A DNA stretch of 6,997 nucleotides from NCBI GenBank assembly GCA_039182715.1, contig JBCDBY010000242.1, positions 1-6,997 of the forward strand, given 5' to 3'. This document shows, in pieces, positions 1 to 5,662 of this stretch (its first letter is position 1; the number at the start of each line of letters is the position of its first letter). The notes below the pieces were generated by a model. That model searched no databases. It had not been told where the DNA came from and saw nothing but the letters and a program-made list of their open reading frames with translations. Made by a program: the position numbers and the translations under genes. Source of the stretch: JBCDBY01 sp039182715 (GTDB lineage: Bacteria; Planctomycetota; PLA2).

Positions 1-584
1 AGCCCGCGCAGCTCCGCACGCAGCGTCTCGCGCTGCGAGTCCTCGATCGGCTGGCGCATGAAGAGTGCCGGCGTCATGAGCACACGTGCGCTCTGGGCGG
101 CCTGCAATCCCTCCTTGGAGCGCCCGAGCTGGCGCCAGATCTGCAGCTGACGAACTCCGGCCTCGAAGTCGAGCATGCGCCCGGCGTCTGTGTCCTTGTA
201 CTTGCGCCGGATCTCCTCCTCGAGCTTTCGGATCTTGTCCGCGTCCTTGGCGTTGCGGGCGTCCTTGAGCTGGCCGTAGAGCTTCCAGCCGGCCTCTTCG
301 CGACGGTCGACGACGCGGGTGTTCTCGGCGCCGAGCGTCGGGTCACCCTCGTTGCCGAAGTCGAGATCGGCGCGGACGGACAGCGGTTTCGGCTTCTCGA
401 AACCGGCGGAGGCCTCCGGCTCGGAGGCGTTGGAGCCGGATTCATCGCTCTGTTCGGACCCCGACTCGATGCCGGCGAGCTCAAACGTGGGCGGCTCGTT
501 CTGTTCTTCCTCCGGCGCGAACCAGAGGTTGTAGGCGAAGTAGCCGACGACGACGGCCAGCAATACGAAAACGGACGTACGCAT
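1..584 (-). CDS. N-terminally anchored hypothetical protein, 3' end beyond window
   Basis: I do not recognise the family. The visible 194 residues start at an ATG at 584, preceded by an AGGGAGA Shine-Dalgarno at 589-595 with about 5 nt spacing, which supports this start. Residues 4-20 (VFVLLAVVVGYFAYNLW core) form one hydrophobic helix after a short basic N-terminus, so the protein is probably anchored in the inner membrane with the rest in the periplasm. Residues 24-65 are acidic, rich in E, S and P, and low in complexity, like a flexible linker. Residues 93-194 are charged and helical (for example KLEEEIRRKYKDTDAGRML near 120-138), resembling TPR-like or coiled-coil regions. The frame stays open to base 1, so the C-terminal domain is not visible. 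Anchored linker-helical proteins of this shape can carry a C-terminal LysM or other envelope domain, but nothing here proves it. The frame has strong third-position GC, and overlapping alternative frames look like shadows. Confidence 0.75.
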   Translation of the reverse strand, partial: MRTSVFVLLAVVVGYFAYNLWFAPEEEQNEPPTFELAGIESGSEQSDESGSNASEPEASAGFEKPKPLSVRADLDFGNEGDPTLGAENTRVVDRREEAGWKLYGQLKDARNAKDADKIRKLEEEIRRKYKDTDAGRMLDFEAGVRQLQIWRQLGRSKEGLQAAQSARVLMTPALFMRQPIEDSQRETLRAELRG

Positions 585-642
585 GGAGTCTCCCTGAGGA
601 GGCGAGCGTACGTGTGGCGGCGGACAGGAAAGGGTAACAGCT

Positions 643-676
643 GGGCCGGGGGCTGGGGGCCGGGAGCGAGGGGCTT
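643..676 (+). repeat. G-rich heptamer repeat, copy A
   Basis: The G-rich strand reads as a run of degenerate 7-mers of the form GGGGGCC, GGGGGCT and GGGAGC, ending in GGGGCTTT. The 15 bases at 643-657 (GGGCCGGGGGCTGGG) recur exactly at 6693-6707. G-runs of 3-5 separated by CC or CT give G-quadruplex potential. The copy sits about 60 nt upstream of the start codon of the minus-strand gene at 584, on the side where its promoter should lie. Confidence 0.7.
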
Positions 677-988
677 TTTGCGTGGGCGGTCCGCTGCGAT
701 GGAGAGGAGCAACAGCGCCGGGGGTGCCGTGAGCGTGGCGGCGACGAGGATGGCATCCGACGAACCGTAGAGCGCGCCGGGGTTGTACTCCGACATGTGC
801 GCGAACCCAAGCCAGACGAACAGAGCGGGATGGGCCCCTGCGACGACCACGATCGCCGTTCGCATGCATCGGCCTCGAACGACAAAGCACGCCAGCAGAA
901 TCAGGAGCAGGAGGTATGCGACAACCAACGTCCGACCGCGCGCATCTCCTCCGGCTCCTGTCGAGCAACCGCCGGCAAGCGCCACCAA
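670..988 (-). pseudogene. possible small or decayed membrane-protein gene
   Basis: Read on the minus strand from a TTG at 988 or GTG at 985, this frame encodes three hydrophobic stretches with sensible spacing: TLVVAYLLLLILLACFVV, TAIVVVAGAHPALFVWLGF and DAILVAATLTAPPALLLLSIA, followed by a basic DRPRKKP. That pattern looks like a three-helix membrane protein. Arguments against a normal gene: the frame is closed by TGA at 989-991 just upstream, the possible starts lack a convincing Shine-Dalgarno, and the frame does not stop until 74, running through the heptamer repeat and 511 nt into the gene at 1-584. An internal ATG at 865 has a GAGG seven bases upstream but would discard the first helix. 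A hydrophobic segment in the +1 frame just upstream (about 1000-1050) hints at a frameshift. I read it as a remnant or a gene whose stop was lost by insertion of the repeat. No family recognised. Confidence 0.3.
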
Positions 989-1142
989 TCAACGACAACC
1001 GGTAGTCCAACCCCCGGTCCGTGCAGGACGAGAGCGAGCGCCGCGCCACGCAGCGGCGGAGGCCCGTCACTCCCATACGACTGGCGATACCGAATCCGCG
1101 AACGACGAGGAGCCTTCACCCCCCTATCAACGCAGACGGCAC

Positions 1143-1171
1143 AAAAAAAGGCGCGCCCAACAGGACGCGCC
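1143..1171 (-). terminator. intrinsic terminator after 6S RNA
   Basis: On the minus strand, arm GGCGCGTCC (1171-1163) pairs with GGGCGCGCC (1158-1150) through nine pairs including one U-G wobble. The loop is UGUU and seven T follow at 1149-1143. It starts four bases after the 6S closing helix ends, so it fixes the 3' end of that transcript. No protein gene ends nearby. Confidence 0.88.
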
Positions 1172-1172
1172 C

Positions 1173-1460
1173 TCACAGTCCCCTGCGACCCAAGACACGT
1201 CATCGGGCATCGGAATCCCAGGGCTCCAACCGCGTGAGCGGTTGGGCCAAAGAAACTGAAACGTCTCTCCACCGCAATGCCGTGTCGGGGGGTAAAGGTT
1301 GATCCCTTCACCGAATAAGGGGGCACCCCGCGGAACGCTTCCGTCGTCCCCGCCTCAACAGGGCGTGACGTATCGCTCCTCGTGCGATTGGTACCCAGCT
1401 GGAAACTCATCGGATCAACGAACTTGAGGCCCGAGCACGAACATGGCAGAGGACTGATTC
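1173..1460 (-). ncRNA. ssrS: 6S RNA (RNA polymerase regulator), long form
   Basis: 6S RNA mimics an open promoter and sequesters the housekeeping RNA polymerase holoenzyme in stationary phase. Nearly 300 nt of non-coding sequence folds as a closed rod: CAGTCCTCTGC (1456-1446) pairs with 1186-1176 over 11 bp. CATGT (1445-1441) pairs with ACGTG (1200-1196), and TCGGGC (1434-1429) with GCCCGA (1208-1203). From memory, E. coli 6S shares CUCUG, AUGUUCG and CGGGCC in the same order and spacing at its 5' end, then UGA-CCGAU-UUUC at the central bubble; here these lie at 1451-1428 and 1418-1402. The 3' side of the bubble carries a perfect hairpin (1245-1238 with 1233-1226, loop UCAC), as in E. coli. 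Known neighbourhoods place 6S after pheT/zapA in several proteobacteria. Odd: it is about 280 nt against a usual 180-200, with extra hairpins in the apical arm. Exact ends are uncertain, and no family search was possible. Confidence 0.72.
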
Positions 1461-1491
1461 GGTTTTCAAGGGCCGTCATCGACCCGCGGAC

Positions 1492-1520
1492 ATCCTACCG
1501 TTTCGGCTGATCGGGGCGTC
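1492..1520 (-). promoter_or_regulatory. weak candidate promoter for 6S RNA
   Basis: TAGGAT at 1497-1492 could be a -10 element and would place a start near 1485, about 30 nt before the 6S closing helix. The matching -35 position (1520-1515, GACGCC) is poor. No terminator separates pheT from the RNA, so read-through from pheT is an alternative source of transcript. Confidence 0.25.
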
Positions 1521-1536
1521 CGGATGAGAAAAACCC

Positions 1537-3909
1537 CTACTTCCGGATGTCCCAGTTCTTTTTCGCCATCGCGGATTCGACGTTCGTGCGCAATCGATCG
1601 ACGTCGTCACCGGAAAGCGTGCGATCCATGGCGCCGAACACCATCCGGAACGCGAGAGATCGCTTTCCTTCCGGCAAATTCTTGCCTTCGTACACGTCGA
1701 ACAACTGCACATCGCGGACCAGTTTCTTGTCCGCCGATCGCAAAGTACGTTCCACATCCTCGGCCGGCGTGCGCGCGTCGACCACCACCGCCACGTCGTA
1801 CGGCACGACCGGGAAGCGGCTGATCGCCTGCATGCGCGCACCCTTGCCGCGCGCCTTCTGCAGCGCTTCGAGATCGATCTCCGCGATGGCCACGTCGCCG
1901 TCGAGATCCAGCGCGCGCTTCACGGCCGGATGCAGTTCGCCGAACCATCCGAAGCGCTGATTGCCACGACCAAGATCGCCGCTGCGACCGGCGTGCAACC
2001 ACGCGGGCGCCTTCGTCTGCTGCCGCAGTTTCACGCCGTTCGCTTCGAACGCCGTCAGCAGCTCCTCGAGCATGCCCTTGAGCCGGTAGATCGGTGCGCC
2101 GCCCTTGTGCGCCGCGAGCGCGATGGCAAGTCGCGTCCGCTCCTCGGGCAGCCCTTCGCCGCCCTGCTCCTTCTCCCAGGTGGGCGCGATCAGGTAGACG
2201 CCGAACGACGTGCGATAGCGCAGGTTGTGATCGACCGCACGCAGCACCAGCGGCACGAGCGACGACGCCATGATCTGGTGGCCGCGCTCTTCCCAGTTCG
2301 CGATCGCGAGCCAGGTCGGTTCGATCGCCGCCTTGCGCGCCTCCTCCTCGCTGTAGACGGGGTAGGTGTGCACTTCGCTCAACCCGCAGGCGCCGCTCAG
2401 CACCTGACGCGCGAGCGCCTTCGCGCCTCGCCCCTCCTCGACCGGTACGGGCTCCAGCACGCCTTCCAGCGGCTCCGGCGCGATCTTGTCGTAGCCGTGA
2501 ATGCGCCCCACCTCCTCCACGATGTCCTCGGGGATGGCAATGTCGCGGCGACGCCACGAGGGCACCGCGACCACGACCTTGCCGCGGTTGCGCTCCACGT
2601 CGAAGCCGAGGCGCGACAGGATGGCGTCGATCTCGACATGCGGGATGTCGAGCCCGAGCCGCTTGCCGATCCAGCCCTCGTCGAGTTCCACGACGCGGGC
2701 ACCCTCGGCCGGCGCGCGCACGTCGCAGGCGCCACCGCGCGGCTTCGCGTCGGGACAGAGCTGCTTGAGCAGATGGAAGAAGCGGCGTGCCGCCGCGGGT
2801 ACGCCCTCGACGTCCACGCCTTTCTCGAAGCGCGTCGCCGAGTCGGTGCGCAGCCCGAGCGCGCCCGAGGTCTTGCGGATCGACGTGAAGGCAAAATTCG
2901 CGACCTCCAGGATGATCGACGTCGTGTCGTCGACCACCTCGGAGTTCTCAAGTCCCATCACCCCCGCGATCGCCACGGCGCGCTCCGGATCGGCGATCAC
3001 GCACGCGCCCTCGGGCAGCGAGCGCGCCGTGCCGTCGAGCGTGGTGACTTTCTCGTTCGCCGTCGCCGCGCGCACGACGATCTTCCCGTCGCGAATCTGC
3101 CGCACGTCGAAGGCGTGGAGCGGCTGGCCCAGCTCGAGCTGGATGTAGTTGGTCAGGTCGACGACGTTGTTGATCGACCGCTGACCCGCCGCGTCGAGAC
3201 GACGGACGAGCCAGTCCGGCGACGGACCGACCTCGATGCCGTCGATCACCCAGCCGAGATAGCGCGGACAGAGGTCGGGCGTCTCGACGACGACCTCGAC
3301 CTGCGGCGCGTCGTCCGGCAGCGCGTCGCCCTCGTCGAGCGGCTGCAGCGGCCGGTCGAGAATCGCCGCCAGTTCGCGCGCGGCACCGTAGTGGCCCCAC
3401 AGATCCGGCCGCGTCGTGATTGCCGTGTTGTCCACGTCGATGACCGGCGCGCCGGGCAGGACGGCGCGCACCGGCGTGCCCGCCTCCGCCTCGGTGTCGA
3501 GCACCAGGATGCCCTCGTGCTCCTCCGACAGGCCGAGCTCGCGCTCCGAGAGCACCATGCCGTTGCTCTCCACGCCGCGGATCTTGCGCTTCTCCAGCTT
3601 GAGGCCGCCCGGCAACACCACGCCCTCGGGCGCGTAGCAGATCTTCTGCTGCGCCGCGACGTTGGGCGCGCCGCAGACCACCTCGTTGGTCCCGCTCCCG
3701 GTCTGCACCGTGACCAGCCGCAGCTTGTCCGCGTCGGGGTGCGGGCGCACCGCTTCCACGAACCCGACGACGATGCCGTCCCACGCGGCGCCGGGATCGA
3801 TCACCTCGTCCACCTCGGCGGTGTGCAGCGTGATCGATTCCCCGAGCGCCTCGGGGTCGAGGCCGTCGAGATCGACGAAGTCGGAAAGCCACTCCATGCT
3901 CCAGCGCAT
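1537..3909 (-). CDS. pheT: phenylalanyl-tRNA synthetase beta subunit
   Basis: PheT forms the alpha2-beta2 synthetase with PheS; it contributes tRNA binding and editing of mischarged Tyr-tRNA(Phe). The 790-residue product matches the usual length of about 795. Visible in order: N-terminal helix MRWSMEWLSDFV, an EMAP/OB-type tRNA-binding domain at about 40-150 (HPDADKL 57-63, VVCGAPN 77-83), and the B3/B4 editing region at about 205-400 with INNVVDLTNY (246-255), the conserved HAFD (265-268) and GLRTDSATRFEKGVD (352-366). The B5 region at about 400-475 ends in PSWRRRDIAIPEDIVEEVGRI. A degenerate catalytic-like domain follows to about 690, then the FDX anticodon-binding domain from about 697 (SRFPVVPYDVAVVV, LFDVYEGK). 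The start at 3909 aligns with E. coli MKFSELWL; a second ATG at 3897 would remove it. Stop TGA of pheS and this ATG share one base (TGATG), with GGAG at 3921-3918, so translation is probably coupled. The frame extends upstream into pheS only as a shadow. Confidence 0.98.
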   Translation of the reverse strand: MRWSMEWLSDFVDLDGLDPEALGESITLHTAEVDEVIDPGAAWDGIVVGFVEAVRPHPDADKLRLVTVQTGSGTNEVVCGAPNVAAQQKICYAPEGVVLPGGLKLEKRKIRGVESNGMVLSERELGLSEEHEGILVLDTEAEAGTPVRAVLPGAPVIDVDNTAITTRPDLWGHYGAARELAAILDRPLQPLDEGDALPDDAPQVEVVVETPDLCPRYLGWVIDGIEVGPSPDWLVRRLDAAGQRSINNVVDLTNYIQLELGQPLHAFDVRQIRDGKIVVRAATANEKVTTLDGTARSLPEGACVIADPERAVAIAGVMGLENSEVVDDTTSIILEVANFAFTSIRKTSGALGLRTDSATRFEKGVDVEGVPAAARRFFHLLKQLCPDAKPRGGACDVRAPAEGARVVELDEGWIGKRLGLDIPHVEIDAILSRLGFDVERNRGKVVVAVPSWRRRDIAIPEDIVEEVGRIHGYDKIAPEPLEGVLEPVPVEEGRGAKALARQVLSGACGLSEVHTYPVYSEEEARKAAIEPTWLAIANWEERGHQIMASSLVPLVLRAVDHNLRYRTSFGVYLIAPTWEKEQGGEGLPEERTRLAIALAAHKGGAPIYRLKGMLEELLTAFEANGVKLRQQTKAPAWLHAGRSGDLGRGNQRFGWFGELHPAVKRALDLDGDVAIAEIDLEALQKARGKGARMQAISRFPVVPYDVAVVVDARTPAEDVERTLRSADKKLVRDVQLFDVYEGKNLPEGKRSLAFRMVFGAMDRTLSGDDVDRLRTNVESAMAKKNWDIRK

Positions 3910-4892
3910 CAGAACTGCTCCAGGAAACGAAGGTCGGTGCTGTTGAACCAGCGGATGTCGTCCACGCCGAAGCGCATCATCGCCAGGCGATCGAGGCCGA
4001 GTCCGAAGGCGAAGCCGGTCCACTCCTCGGGATCGAGGCCGCCGGCACGCAGTACGTTCGGATGCACCATGCCCATGCCGCACAGCTCCATCCACTTGCC
4101 GTTCTCGCGCTTGATGTCGCACTCGAACGAAGGCTCCGTGAACGGGAAGTAGCCGGGGCGGAAACGCGTCTCGACCGCGCGGCCGAGGATGACGCTCAGG
4201 ATGTCGTTGATCGAGCTGAAGAGATGGCCGGGACGGATGTCGCGATCGATCACGAGCCCTTCGATCTGGTTGAAGACCGCCTCGTGCGTCGCGTCGACGT
4301 CTTCGTTGCGAAAGCAGCGGCCGGGCAGCACGCAGCGCAGCGGCGCGCCGAAGCGCTTCATCGCGCGGATCTGCACCGGCGAGGTGTGCGTGCGCAGCAG
4401 GTTTCCGTCGTTGAGCCAGAAGGTGTCCCACGAGTCGCGTGCGGGGTGCCAGGCGGGGATGTTGAGCGCATCGAAGTTGTGCCACTCGTCCTCCACCCAG
4501 GGCCCCTCCACGACCCGGTAGCCCATCGACCGGAAGAGATCGTCGAGGTCGTCCTCCACGATCGTGATCGGGTGCTTGTGGCCGCGCGGCGGCGCCTCGG
4601 CCGGCAGCGTGAGGTCGAGCCACTCGCTCTCCGCGAGACCGGCCTCGCGCGCCGCGTCCAGCTCGGCGGCGCGTGCGTCGAGCCCCTGCTCGATCGCCTG
4701 CTTCACCTCGTTGGCCGCCTTGCCACGCGGGCCGCGCTCCTCCGCCGGCAACGCGCCCAGTCCGCGCAGCACACCGATCAGGTCGCTCTTGCGGCCGAGC
4801 AGCTGCACGCGCAGCTCCTGGAGCGCGTCGGCGTCGCCCGCCGCGCCGATCCGCTGCAGCGCCTGTTCCCGCAGTGCATTGAGATCTGCCAT
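3909..4892 (-). CDS. pheS: phenylalanyl-tRNA synthetase alpha subunit
   Basis: PheS is the class II catalytic subunit that activates phenylalanine and charges tRNA(Phe) in the cytoplasm. The product is 327 residues, equal to the E. coli protein. Residues 1-90 form the N-terminal coiled coil (LNALREQALQRIG onward). The catalytic core has HPITIVEDDLDDLF (107-120), FDALNIPAWHPAR (140-152), LLRTHTSPVQ (165-174), motif 2 with GRCFRNE (191-197), the Phe-pocket loop FTEPS (251-255), GMVHPNVLR (274-282), and GFAFG (293-297) running into motif 3 GLGLDRLAM (297-305). All key motifs look intact. I chose ATG at 4892 because GGAG lies eight bases upstream (4904-4901) and the protein then begins like known PheS. 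An in-frame GTG at 4922 would add MALFFFGVID but lies inside the terminator stem. pheS is separated from rplT by 71 nt containing a strong terminator, so expression likely depends on read-through. Confidence 0.98.
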   Translation of the reverse strand: MADLNALREQALQRIGAAGDADALQELRVQLLGRKSDLIGVLRGLGALPAEERGPRGKAANEVKQAIEQGLDARAAELDAAREAGLAESEWLDLTLPAEAPPRGHKHPITIVEDDLDDLFRSMGYRVVEGPWVEDEWHNFDALNIPAWHPARDSWDTFWLNDGNLLRTHTSPVQIRAMKRFGAPLRCVLPGRCFRNEDVDATHEAVFNQIEGLVIDRDIRPGHLFSSINDILSVILGRAVETRFRPGYFPFTEPSFECDIKRENGKWMELCGMGMVHPNVLRAGGLDPEEWTGFAFGLGLDRLAMMRFGVDDIRWFNSTDLRFLEQF

Positions 4893-4904
4893 GTCGATGA
4901 CTCC

Positions 4905-4939
4905 AAAAAAAAAGAGGGCCACCCTGTCGGGCGGCCCTC
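4905..4939 (-). terminator. intrinsic terminator or attenuator before pheST
   Basis: On the minus strand GAGGGCC (4939-4933) pairs with GGCCCTC (4920-4914). The stem continues with a G-U wobble (4932/4921) and CCC/GGG (4931-4929 with 4922-4924), giving 11 pairs closed by a GACA tetraloop (4928-4925). Nine T follow immediately (4913-4905). The T run abuts the GGAG ribosome-binding site of pheS. There is no such run on the other side, so it acts on minus-strand transcripts only. It either ends the rpmI-rplT message with partial read-through, or works as an attenuator for pheST. Confidence 0.92.
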
Positions 4940-4973
4940 CGGGCTGATTGAGAAACGATCCGCCTAGAGGGCC
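4933..4973 (-). promoter_or_regulatory. candidate antiterminator overlapping the rplT 3' end
   Basis: GGCCCTC at 4973-4967, formed by the last two sense codons of rplT and the base before them, is identical to the 3' arm of the downstream terminator. It can therefore pair over 7 bp with the terminator's 5' arm GAGGGCC (4939-4933), leaving a 27-nt loop that contains the rplT stop codon. The two helices share one arm and exclude each other. GCC CTC for Ala-Leu is also an ordinary codon choice at the end of L20 in a high-GC genome, so chance is possible. Confidence 0.4.
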
Positions 4974-5314
4974 TGCTTGGCCGTCTCCACGAATCGGTCG
5001 AACGCCGCGCCATCCTCGTAGGCGACGCGCGCGAGTTCCTTGCGGTTGACCTCGATGCCGGCCTTCTTGAGACCGTGCACCAGCTGGCTGTAGCTCACGC
5101 CGCGCTCGCGGGAGGCGGCGTTCAGGCGGGAGATCCAGAGGCTGCGGAACTCGCGCTTGCGCAGGCGACGATCGCGATAGGCGTTCGCGCCGGCGCGGAT
5201 CTGCGCCTCCTTGGCCAGCTTGATACGCCGACCACGGGCACCGCGGTACCCCTTGACGTCCTTGAGAATCCGCTTGAGGCGGCGATGGCGAGCAACACCG
5301 GGCTTGATACGCAT
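4964..5314 (-). CDS. rplT: 50S ribosomal protein L20
   Basis: L20 binds 23S rRNA early in assembly of the large subunit and in many bacteria represses its own operon. The product is 116 residues, against 118 in E. coli, and strongly basic. Recognisable family segments are KGYRGARGR (21-29), AYRDRRLRKREFRSLWISRLNAA (about 45-67), GVSYSQLVHGLKKAGIEVNRK (about 72-92) and the C-terminal AAFDRFVETAKQAL. The N-terminus MRIKPGVARHRR is slightly shorter than the MARVKRGV type. The ATG at 5314 has GGAAG seven bases upstream, within the 12-nt gap after the rpmI stop, so the two genes share a transcript. The gene ends in TAG at 4964-4966, 24 nt before the terminator stem that precedes pheS. The final Ala-Leu codons take part in the possible antiterminator. 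Confidence 0.98.
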   Translation of the reverse strand: MRIKPGVARHRRLKRILKDVKGYRGARGRRIKLAKEAQIRAGANAYRDRRLRKREFRSLWISRLNAASRERGVSYSQLVHGLKKAGIEVNRKELARVAYEDGAAFDRFVETAKQAL

Positions 5315-5326
5315 GGCTGGTCTTCC

Positions 5327-5524
5327 TTACCCCTCACCGAGCAGGCGCAGGTAGGTCTTCCGCTCCGCGGCGCAGACGAGCGCCGGGCGGCGCAGCTTGC
5401 GCTTGGTCTTGGTCGTTCGGCCGGCCAGCAAGTGGCGGCGGAACGCCTTGTTGCGGCGCACCTTGCGGTTCTTGGTCACCTTGAAGCGCTTGAGCGCGGA
5501 ACGGTTGGTCTTCTGCTTGGGCAT
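5327..5524 (-). CDS. rpmI: 50S ribosomal protein L35
   Basis: L35 is a small basic protein of the large ribosomal subunit. The 65-residue product matches the usual family size. It begins MPKQKTNRSALKRFKVT, the family's conserved start, followed by NRKVRRNKAFRRHLLAGRTTKTKRKLR, and ends LRLLGEG. The frame is open far upstream on this strand (to 6973), but homology and length place the start at 5524; the upstream part is a shadow of the plus-strand gene at 5663-6682. It is the first gene of the cluster. infC, which usually precedes rpmI and hosts L20-mediated control, is absent. A GGTGG-like ribosome-binding site lies about ten bases before the ATG. The stop TAA at 5327-5329 leaves 12 nt to rplT. 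Confidence 0.96.
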   Translation of the reverse strand: MPKQKTNRSALKRFKVTKNRKVRRNKAFRRHLLAGRTTKTKRKLRRPALVCAAERKTYLRLLGEG

Positions 5525-5579
5525 GACGCGTGTGTCCACCCCCCGGGGTTCTCGGACCCTGGTTTCGGGGAAGCCGCAT

Positions 5580-5607
5580 AGTGTAGTGCGACGGGCGGCC
5601 TTGGCAA
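5580..5607 (-). promoter_or_regulatory. sigma70-like promoter for rpmI-rplT
   Basis: On the minus strand a -35 TTGCCA (5607-5602, five of six consensus bases) is followed after 16 bases by a -10 TACACT (5585-5580, four of six). Transcription would start near 5573, giving a leader of about 50 nt. It lies in the only gap between the divergent genes and is the best promoter match I see in the window. Confidence 0.55.
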
Positions 5608-5662
5608 GAAGTCCGCCTCCCGCCCGGTTGCCGTCGCCCCCGATTTCCGGCAAGATCCCGGG

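Noticed and set aside
783..1259. Overlapping plus-strand frames at 783-1259 and 797-1237
   Set aside because: R, P, T and Q-rich translations in several frames at once, with no ribosome-binding site; they run into the terminator and 6S RNA.
1143..1460. Riboswitch with an expression platform, tmRNA, RNase P RNA or SRP RNA
   Set aside because: The terminator would fit a riboswitch, but the downstream frame is doubtful and 160 nt away. The tmRNA, RNase P and SRP signature sequences are absent, while 6S-like blocks and a closed rod are present.
901..1479. Minus-strand frame of 192 codons over the 6S region
   Set aside because: It covers the paired elements and terminator of the structured RNA, with no plausible protein pattern except a short hydrophobic stretch near its end.
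1511..1545. Terminator right after pheT (GGGG, T5, then CCCC)
   Set aside because: The T run precedes rather than follows a stem, and GGGG/CCCC with a 17-nt loop is too weak.
1930..4152. Long plus-strand open frame of 740 codons opposite pheT and pheS
   Set aside because: It is antisense to two intact, unmistakable synthetase genes; GC-rich coding DNA leaves such frames open. The translation is rich in R, H, D and V with no domain.
3910..5013. Upstream extension of pheT in the same frame
   Set aside because: It overlaps pheS in another frame; PheT homology and length begin at 3909.
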